Shown in pieces: positions 57,813 through 64,000 of a stretch of DNA of 64,000 nt. The notes under the pieces are model-generated. The model made no database searches and had not been told where the DNA came from. It saw only the letters and a list, made by a program, of their open reading frames with translations. Positions within the stretch are counted from its first letter, which is position 1, and every line of letters starts with the position of its first letter. The DNA comes from Brassica napus (Eukaryota > Streptophyta > Magnoliopsida > Brassicales > Brassicaceae): positions 12,379,065 to 12,443,064 of the forward strand of contig NC_063452.1 of assembly GCF_020379485.1 (NCBI RefSeq). Direction: 5' to 3'. A program made the position numbers and the translations under genes.

Positions 57813-59180
57813 ACTGGCAATCGGGTTTCGGCCCAGGTCCACTTGGATTTCGGGTTTTCGGTTTCATGAATTTCAACTCCATTCGGATATTTTAAAAGTT
57901 CGGGTCGGATACGGTTTGGTTTTTAGTCGGGTTTGGTTCGGGTTTAGGTACATGTCCAAGATCCAACTGAACCCGAAATAGTTTCATTTCATATATTAAT
58001 CGGGTTATCAATTCTAAAAATATTGATTTGTACTTGATTAAACTAAATATATCCAATAATTTGTTTACATGACTTCCTCAAACCATATTGATTTCATCCA
58101 AAATAATTTTGGGAGACTCGTCTATCAACCATACGAGACACTTCTTTGAACTATCATTAGATAATGAAACGTAAACAAATGAAAATTAACAACTAGAAAC
58201 TCTATAAACCTAAGTAACACTATTTAATCTTTAAAAAAACATTGTTGATAAACAAACTTATTCATAACTGAATTTCAAATGCAGTTGCCAAAATACCAAA
58301 AACATTAATATTAAACAAATACCAAAAATATATATTAAACTAAGCATTTGAGTCAGTTATTCATGTAATAGATAATTATTTTAGATGCTTAATAATATCT
58401 TAATGTATTGTGGATACATCCAGGTTTTAGTATCCATGTTCTAAAACGCGGCCGCACCGGCCGATTAAGCGGCGGGAAACGGTTCGCGGAGGTTAAGCGA
58501 GGCGATTTCATCTTATTTGGCCACTAACTCGGAGTCGTCCAAAAAAAATACACGTTTTTGAGGTTTTAAGCTTAAAATCGAGTGGTACATGTTAAATCTA
58601 CGAATATTAAGCATAAACATCAAGAAAAACGCAAAAAAAAACTGATGAAATCGATGAAACAAAGGTATGGCGGCTCTAAAATTTTGTTTGCGAACCCTAG
58701 AGCATATTGGGGAAGGAGATGATTCAAATTCCAACTATGAATAAATATAAAAGTAAAAGACAAAAAACGCACCTTGAGTTTCGGACTCTACTACTGTCAA
58801 AATAATTACATTTTACGGAAATTATTAATTCATATCTATAATGTATCAGAAAATTGATTAATTTTTGAAAATTAATCTCCGAGTTTTCTACAACTCGCTA
58901 GGCCCAGACCAACCGCCCGACTCACGCCTATCGCGATTCTGAACATGGGAATACATATTAGGATTTGAGATCATGTTTAGTACAAGTTTTTTTTTGGATT
59001 TTAAATCTTTCAGATTCTATCGGATATCCATTTAGGTTGGGTTTGGTTCGGATAAAACCCATCATCTGAAATACATAAAACAAGATCCATTCGGTATTTA
59101 TGTCTGATTTGGATCGGTTCGTATTCATTTTTATCGGATCGGGTTTAGTTCGGGTTCGGTCTATTTTCCCAGCCTTAGTT
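57813..59180. mobile_element. hAT-like element with CGGGTTCGG subterminal repeats, containing a nested element
   Basis: The left end begins CTGGCAATCGGGTTTCGG at the point where LINE ORF1 breaks off. The right end, inverted, is AAGGCTGGGAAAATAGACCG followed by AACCCGAACTAAACCCG. GGTTTGGTTCGG and CGGGTCGGA words recur near both ends, as in a widespread plant hAT-MITE type. No transposase. The boundary on the left is set by the LINE break and is approximate. No target duplication could be confirmed. Confidence 0.42.
58434..58948. mobile_element. GC-rich-ended inverted-repeat element, copy 2
   Basis: The ends CCATGTTCTAAAACGCGGCCG and, inverted, CCATGTTCAGAATCGCGATAG correspond to those of 21450-21995, and GTGAGTCGGGCGG/CTAGTCGGGCGG and GGCCTAGCG words are shared. 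At 515 bp it is close in size to copy 1. It sits inside the hAT-like element, so it inserted later or the outer element formed around it. No coding sequence. Confidence 0.62.
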
Positions 59181-60719
59181 TGGACCATTCATAAGAAAAT
59201 TAATCTAATAATAATCTAACAAAATATTTTTTGAATCTTTTCAAAATTATTTCTGAAAATTAGTTAATTTAAATTCTAGTTAACATAAATTATTATTAGA
59301 AATTAAAATTAAGTTATTTTGATTTATAAACGAAAATTCAAATTATATAAATATTTTAATTATATTTTAAATGATAATAACAATGTAAAGTGATGAATTT
59401 TCGAAATTACCTTTTAAAAATATTTTAAATAGATTATGCTAGAAAACAATATTCATTTATATTTAAATTTTAAAATAAAATAGTTTATATATTAAAATAT
59501 AATTAATGAATTATTTCATGTGTAATTTTTTATTCAGAGTATCCCTTAATTTTTAATTCAATTTTTATTTTTATTTAACTAATTATATTCAGACTCATGT
59601 TGCATTGAATGAGAAATGTGTACGTGGAAGCGAAATCATATGGAAATGTAGTAGTGAGATATTCTAAAAAACTATAAATCATATATGTTTTCATATCTAA
59701 TATATATATATATATATATTTAAAATATAACAATAATTTTATAAAACTTATGACTAACAATTATCTGATTTAAATAAAAAATAAAAAACACCCATTTATT
59801 AAATAATTAATCCATTCAACTGATTTATATTATAATTGTGAAATACTAACAATTAAATTTATAAAATATGTTATCTAGTTAATCAAATTAATTATTTTTC
59901 ATATATCACAATATATTCAAATGTATATGGAATATTTCTATAAAAATACTGGGCACAAAGATAATTTTAGTATTAATTTTAATATTTTCATATATTATTC
60001 TCTCAATTTAAGACAATTATTTTTTGCATTTTGAATAAATAAAAACATGATTCTATATTTATTACTTATTTATATTATAGGGTTGTTTAAGAAAAGCGAG
60101 ATTGCAAAGCGGAGCAAAAGGTGATTTTGGAATATTTTGGAAACGAGATTCCTAATGCTTCCACAAGCTTTCATTTCTAATACTGATTCTGAAACGAAAA
60201 ACAGACATCCTATGACGCTTCCAAGTAACCTAGATCCAAAAAATAATTCTTATTTAAATTGTTTTGAAACTTAACCCGGACACTAAACTAGACAATATAC
60301 CGAATCACCGGGTTATTGGGTCGACTGCGAGTGAACCGTAAATTAATGAATACATTAATTTTTTTATATAATAATATATTAGTTATTAAAAATATAAGAA
60401 ATATTTTATGTTTTAGATTGGAAAAATGCTTAACTTTATTTTTAATTATACATACAAAATATAAAAAAAACTATTTACAATTTTTGTAACAACCTAAGGT
60501 CATCTCTAATGGGGGAGATGTGTAATAGAGTTCCTAACATATAAAAAAATCAAAAGAAATGAAAAAGTAGGAGAGAGGTTAGCAATCGATACTGAAAACA
60601 CATCCTATAAAAAACCTCTTCGAAACTTTTATGTAAATATGTGTCATTGTGTGAATGGTTTGTTTTTCTAAATTAATTAAAATTTTAATATAAACCTAAA
60701 CTGTATTAAAATAATAGTG
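59181..60719. other. AT-rich spacer
   Basis: No gene is supported; A+T is very high to 60060. A (TA)n tract lies at 59700-59719. Two CCGG-like words near 60270-60310 (AACCCGGACACTAAACTAG, CGAATCACCGGGTTATTGGG) suggest a scrap of the CCGG-rich MITE type. A block at 60495-60620 starts GTCATCTCTAATGGGGGAGA and resembles a common MITE end. Confidence 0.45.
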
Positions 60720-60860
60720 TGGAAGCACCGTATCCTATTGGTTAAGGTTTAAAGGCTTCTACATCTAGGTCTAGGGTTCAAATCCCAAACTATGCAATTT
60801 CTTGCAGATTGCGCATTATTGGAGGTCCATGTTTCAATTCCCGGAAAAAGCGATTTATTA
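60720..60860 (+). mobile_element. SINE-like element with tRNA-type promoter
   Basis: The A-box-like CCTATTGGTTAAGG (about 60737-60750) and B-box GGGTTCAAATCCC (about 60774-60786), about 37 bases apart, form a polymerase III internal promoter. The sequence cannot fold as a complete tRNA and continues into unrelated DNA, which favours a SINE head over a tRNA gene. The 3' end and target duplication were not found, so the right boundary is a guess. Confidence 0.6.
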
Positions 60861-61316
60861 AACAATTATGCAGACTATGAAAGAAAGTCTAACAAGAGAT
60901 CTTCAACATGGTGCAAGTAAAATCCGGCCAGGCGTAGGTCTTCGTAGGACGGATCTTGATGTGCCGTGGGGTAGCGCACCGGGCAAAACAAGCATGCATG
61001 GCTTGATCATGGAAAGCAGTAAAGATATATGTTCATTTTTTGACTCATATCTTCCAAACCACGAGGCTTCTACGCATGAAATCACTTGGAGAATATTCTC
61101 AACTCAATTACGGAGCTCCTTGAAGAAGAATCAGATCAAACAAAGTTCATATGTGATAGTTATGCTATTTACAAATCAGGTGATCTTCAGTTCTCGCGAA
61201 TTCAGACCACCCGAGAAGCTCGAAATGGCTAACCTTCTTTCTGATGAACCAACGGTCAATTCAATCATGACAAAGGTTATTATTCATGTTCTAAATGTTC
61301 AATAAAGCATTGGGCT
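60861..61316. other. Unassigned sequence between SINE and LTR
   Basis: A 145-codon ORF (60868-61305) begins MQTMKESLTRDLQHGASKI and is probably fortuitous, since part of it (GGCGTAGGTCTTCGTAGGAC, 60931-60950) looks like SINE body. No domain is recognised. Part may belong to the LTR if the LTR starts further left than assumed. Confidence 0.3.
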
Positions 61317-61888
61317 TGATGGTTTTCAAAAAGATTCAAAAACGAACTTGTTTGGGCCAAATGGAGAAACCGATAAATATTGGCTAAGGGAAAAGATGGA
61401 TTTCGACCAGGCCTCAAAGGGACATGTCTTGGCCCATATCAGGAGTATATTATTCACCTTTCAAAGTCCTGGTCGTGGCTATATGAAGAGGTAGTCCAAG
61501 TTTCAGTCAAAGACTTTATTTAGTCAAGTCTTTGTTTCTATTTCCAATGTCTTGTTTTTAGCACATTTTTCTTTGGATCTCTACAACTTGTAATCCTATA
61601 AATAAGGCCTTAGAGCCAAGAAATAAAACAGATTGTTTTTCCTTTTTTATGAGTTTCTCTCATTGTTTTTTGTTTAGAACACTTCTTAGTTTCTTGGTGA
61701 GGTTATCTCCAAGTTTCGATCCTTCTTTTGTTGGACCGGTGCGTCACATCCGGCAACGATCGAAGTCTGGTAGTATCTTTGGGCTATTCCGCAACCTTTA
61801 GTGTCACCCCTCATTCCATCAGATCTCCTCTTGGAGTTCATATCTTTCTTTCAAATCCGGTCGAGTGATCCTTTTAAGGCGTATCAAG

Positions 61889-61905
61889 TGGTATCAGAGC
61901 CACTC
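61889..61905 (+). other. Primer binding site (initiator tRNA-Met type)
   Basis: TGGTATCAGAGCCACTC is complementary at its start to the 3' end of plant initiator methionine tRNA, the usual primer for LTR-element reverse transcription. Two bases separate it from the putative LTR end. Confidence 0.8.
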
Positions 61906-62378
61906 TTCCGGTAACTCTATTATCATTCCATCTTCTCATCTCTCCATCTTCTTCAAACACTTCTTCTTCTACTTTTCTTGAATCCGGGCCCCTCATTACC
62001 ATCCATTTATAAAAAAAAAAAAGATTTACGATTTGATTCAAAAAAAAAAAAAAAAATAGAAAAAGTTCAAAGTTTGTTTTGTGGATTGGTGGTGGAAGAG
62101 AAAGCCTACTGGCTGAGGAGAAATCCAGCCTTTGAGGTGGTTAAAACGGATTTCAAAAATCAAAAATCTCTTATCTATCTATCTTGAGAAAAACCCTTTG
62201 TTTGCTTTGGATCTACCCATTGGGATTCTTGATTTGTTCTCTTAGAACCTTGAGGAGACTCTTGAGTGACCACTAAAATCTTAGAGAAACACTTGTGTGG
62301 GTGAGATCAAACACTTGAGAGTGTGAGGATTATTTTATCTGTTAACCCTTTTGTGTTAAGTAATTTTTCAGGATAAAG

Positions 62379-64000
62379 ATGTTTGGTCTTCACAAGGGAA
62401 GTAGCAAGAAGAAATTCCAACGAGAGGCTAACTTTAAATCTTCATCTCAAAATTCATTGAATGTTTTTGATGATTTTGTTCCTGTGCAGGAAAGACTAGC
62501 CCAAAGAAGATCACATAAGATGCCGAACAGGAGGTGCAAAGAGCAGTTCAAAACGTCCAAAGGCGAAGCTGATCCAAAAAGGAAACATTTTCAGTTTGAT
62601 GTCCAACAATTTTGTGATAACTTTGTGAAGGTTGTGGACAAAGCCCTCAAGGACGTCAGCAAGAGCCAAAAGAAGAGCACACCCACACGTGCCCCAGTAG
62701 CTGAGCCATCAATTTTCATCAGTGAAAAATCCAAAGGTAAATCTGAAAACAACCTTGAAGATCTAAAAGATTTTTCAGATTCTTTACCAATTTTTGATAA
62801 GTATGATGAAGAGCTAATGGAAAGTTGGATCACTTGTGAGGATGAATGTGATCTTCCTTCTCCAAAACCTGATCTTATGTTTGATATTGATAATGAAGAG
62901 ACTAATGGACTAACCTGTTTTGAACCGGAGCATCCGAGTAGTCTTGTTCTAGTTTCACAGGTTTTTGAGGAAGAACCATTGAACTACCAACATCAAGGAC
63001 CACGTCTTGAGACTAGGAGACCCTTGGACAATGATCTTAGTCCCATCTTTGATGAAGAAGACGAGCTTGATCCAATCTTTGATGAGGAAGCACCAAGCAC
63101 ATCATCCATCATCATAGAGAAACATCTTTGCTTTGATCCAGGCACAACTTCTACGCCTTTGCCTAAAAAGCACTGTGAGAAACTTTATTTACTTAATTCT
63201 CTGCCTGAAATGTTTGTTAAGATCAGTTCTCCTGTTGTAAATCGTTTTGGTTTTGACAAAGTTAAAGAATTTTGTGTTTCAAATTCTGTTTTTGATAACA
63301 TGATTCATTCTTCTGAGAAATTTGAACTTGACGGAATTCTTGATCAAAAACGTTTTCAAAATGGCAATGACATCCATTTTGGATTTGTTTTGAGTCTTGA
63401 TCAGTTTTTGAAACATAGCAAAAGTTTTGATCATCTTGAAAAATCATTTGAGCTTGATTTGCAACAGTCTGATTTTTGTGCTAGAAAATCGTTTGGTTCA
63501 TCTGTCTTCAAAGAAAATGACTTTAATCTGAGCCTTTATAGACATGAAATGATCACTGGTAATTTATTTGCATCCACTTGTGCCTTGGACGAATTTTTTG
63601 TTAAGAAGTTGCTGAAACAAAAATCACATAGAGCTGAAACCGATTTTATTTTTGATTCTGTTTTGAAGCTTGATAACTTGTGTGTTGAAACTGATAAACC
63701 TTGGCATAATTTGAAACCAATGTTTAAAAATTGTGTTGTCTTGAGCTTTGATGTCATCTTGGTTTACAACACATTCTTTGATGATTATCCTAAGAGCTTG
63801 GATCATGTTCTTGATGTCCTAAGGATAGAGAAACTCTTTGATTATTTCTCTCGCAGATTTGATGTGGTTTCCCTAGTTGTTTTGAAAGTACAAGATAAGT
63901 ATGATCATTTCCCAAGGAGAGAAAACACTGGTGAACGCCAAAGTTCTTATGTATCAGGGACATGGAACTGGAAGTACTTGAGGAAAACAAGTCCAAAACT
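62379..64000 (+). CDS. Long ORF of unknown function in LTR element, open to window end (partial)
   Basis: The ATG at 62379 opens 540 codons without a single stop before the window ends, so both its end and total length are unknown. It begins MFGLHKGSSKKKFQREANFK, basic and then polar (to about residue 100), followed by an acidic middle part with the repeated motif DPIFDEE (around 225-240, with SPIFDEE just before). A phenylalanine- and aspartate-rich C-terminal half follows with repeated FD and LD pairs (SFDHLEKSFELDLQQSDF, near 349-366). No zinc knuckle, protease, integrase, RT or membrane segment is seen. A splice-acceptor-like TTTTTCAG ends 9 bases before the ATG, so the leader may be spliced. 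It may be a divergent gag or an accessory ORF of the retroelement; I do not recognise it. Unlike every other element ORF in this window, it has no disabling mutation. Confidence 0.65.
   Translation, partial: MFGLHKGSSKKKFQREANFKSSSQNSLNVFDDFVPVQERLAQRRSHKMPNRRCKEQFKTSKGEADPKRKHFQFDVQQFCDNFVKVVDKALKDVSKSQKKSTPTRAPVAEPSIFISEKSKGKSENNLEDLKDFSDSLPIFDKYDEELMESWITCEDECDLPSPKPDLMFDIDNEETNGLTCFEPEHPSSLVLVSQVFEEEPLNYQHQGPRLETRRPLDNDLSPIFDEEDELDPIFDEEAPSTSSIIIEKHLCFDPGTTSTPLPKKHCEKLYLLNSLPEMFVKISSPVVNRFGFDKVKEFCVSNSVFDNMIHSSEKFELDGILDQKRFQNGNDIHFGFVLSLDQFLKHSKSFDHLEKSFELDLQQSDFCARKSFGSSVFKENDFNLSLYRHEMITGNLFASTCALDEFFVKKLLKQKSHRAETDFIFDSVLKLDNLCVETDKPWHNLKPMFKNCVVLSFDVILVYNTFFDDYPKSLDHVLDVLRIEKLFDYFSRRFDVVSLVVLKVQDKYDHFPRRENTGERQSSYVSGTWNWKYLRKTSPK

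Larger units (their letters stand above)
61317..64000 (+). mobile_element. 5' part of an LTR retroelement running off the right edge
   Basis: A primer binding site TGGTATCAGAGCC at 61889 directly follows a sequence ending GTATCA (61886), as an LTR would. The assumed LTR contains a TATA box (CCTATAAATAAGG, 61595-61607) and AATAAAAC (61622-61629), fitting start and polyadenylation signals. Downstream come a 490-bp leader and a long ORF (62379-64000). No gag, protease or polymerase motif is visible within the window, and the second LTR lies outside it, so the superfamily cannot be set. The LTR start near 61317 (TGATGG) is a guess. Confidence 0.7.

Noticed and set aside
60720..60800. A/B-box pair could be a tRNA gene.
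   Set aside because: The sequence cannot form acceptor and anticodon stems, and it continues into unrelated DNA, as SINEs do.
1..64000. CRISPR arrays, bacterial operons, phage or viral genomes.
   Set aside because: No spaced repeats, ribosome binding sites or such genes; introns and plant transposons show nuclear plant DNA.

Overview
The window is nuclear DNA of a flowering plant of the mustard family, most likely Brassica or Raphanus. Four host genes closely resemble Arabidopsis thaliana chromosome 1 genes. From memory of that annotation they match AT1G64080 (MAKR2), AT1G64065 (LEA_2 protein), AT1G64060 (RBOHF) and AT1G64050 (unknown protein), and they occur here in one collinear block. The spacing between them is much larger than in Arabidopsis because the intergenic DNA is filled with transposable elements. 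No bacterial-type features, tRNA or rRNA genes, or CRISPR arrays were seen.

Layout, left to right. 1-4029: dead L1-type LINE cut by the window edge. 4530-10179: decayed Ty1/Copia element with 142-bp LTRs. 10897-12250 (+): MAKR2-like gene, two exons. 13575-14765 and 16313-18114: two TAA-flanked PIF/Harbinger-like elements; the second carries pieces of an Mpv17/PMP22 gene. 18459-19106 (-): LEA_2 membrane protein. 20182-21298: non-autonomous Helitron. 21450-21995: GC-rich inverted-repeat element. 24389-30000 (-): intact RBOHF gene; 14 exons assembled by eye give exactly 944 residues. 30-37.8 kb: AT-rich DNA with several MITEs. 37854-43420 (-) and 43744-48341 (+): two Copia elements with defined target duplications; the first holds a solo LTR of Ty3/Gypsy (Athila-like) type. 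51155-51401: SINE with target duplication. 51818-54579 (-): seven-exon gene for a 649-residue protein of unknown function. 57281-59180: LINE ORF1 remnant fused to a hAT-like element that contains a second copy of the GC-rich element. 60720 onward: SINE head, then the 5' end of an LTR element (LTR, primer binding site, long ORF) running off the right edge.

The host genes are not a pathway. RBOHF is a calcium-regulated plasma-membrane NADPH oxidase, the MAKR protein is a membrane-associated kinase regulator, the LEA_2 protein is a small single-pass membrane protein, and the fourth is unclassified. The most notable unexplained signals are: an ORF of 540 codons without a stop at the right edge (62379-64000), which has no domain I recognise and lies just downstream of an LTR; the two gene-fragment-carrying Harbinger-like elements in the interval where Arabidopsis has the NLR gene RLM1; and several small element families present in two copies each.

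All coordinates, splice sites and repeat boundaries were read by eye. Names of families and orthologues rest on recall, not on searches.
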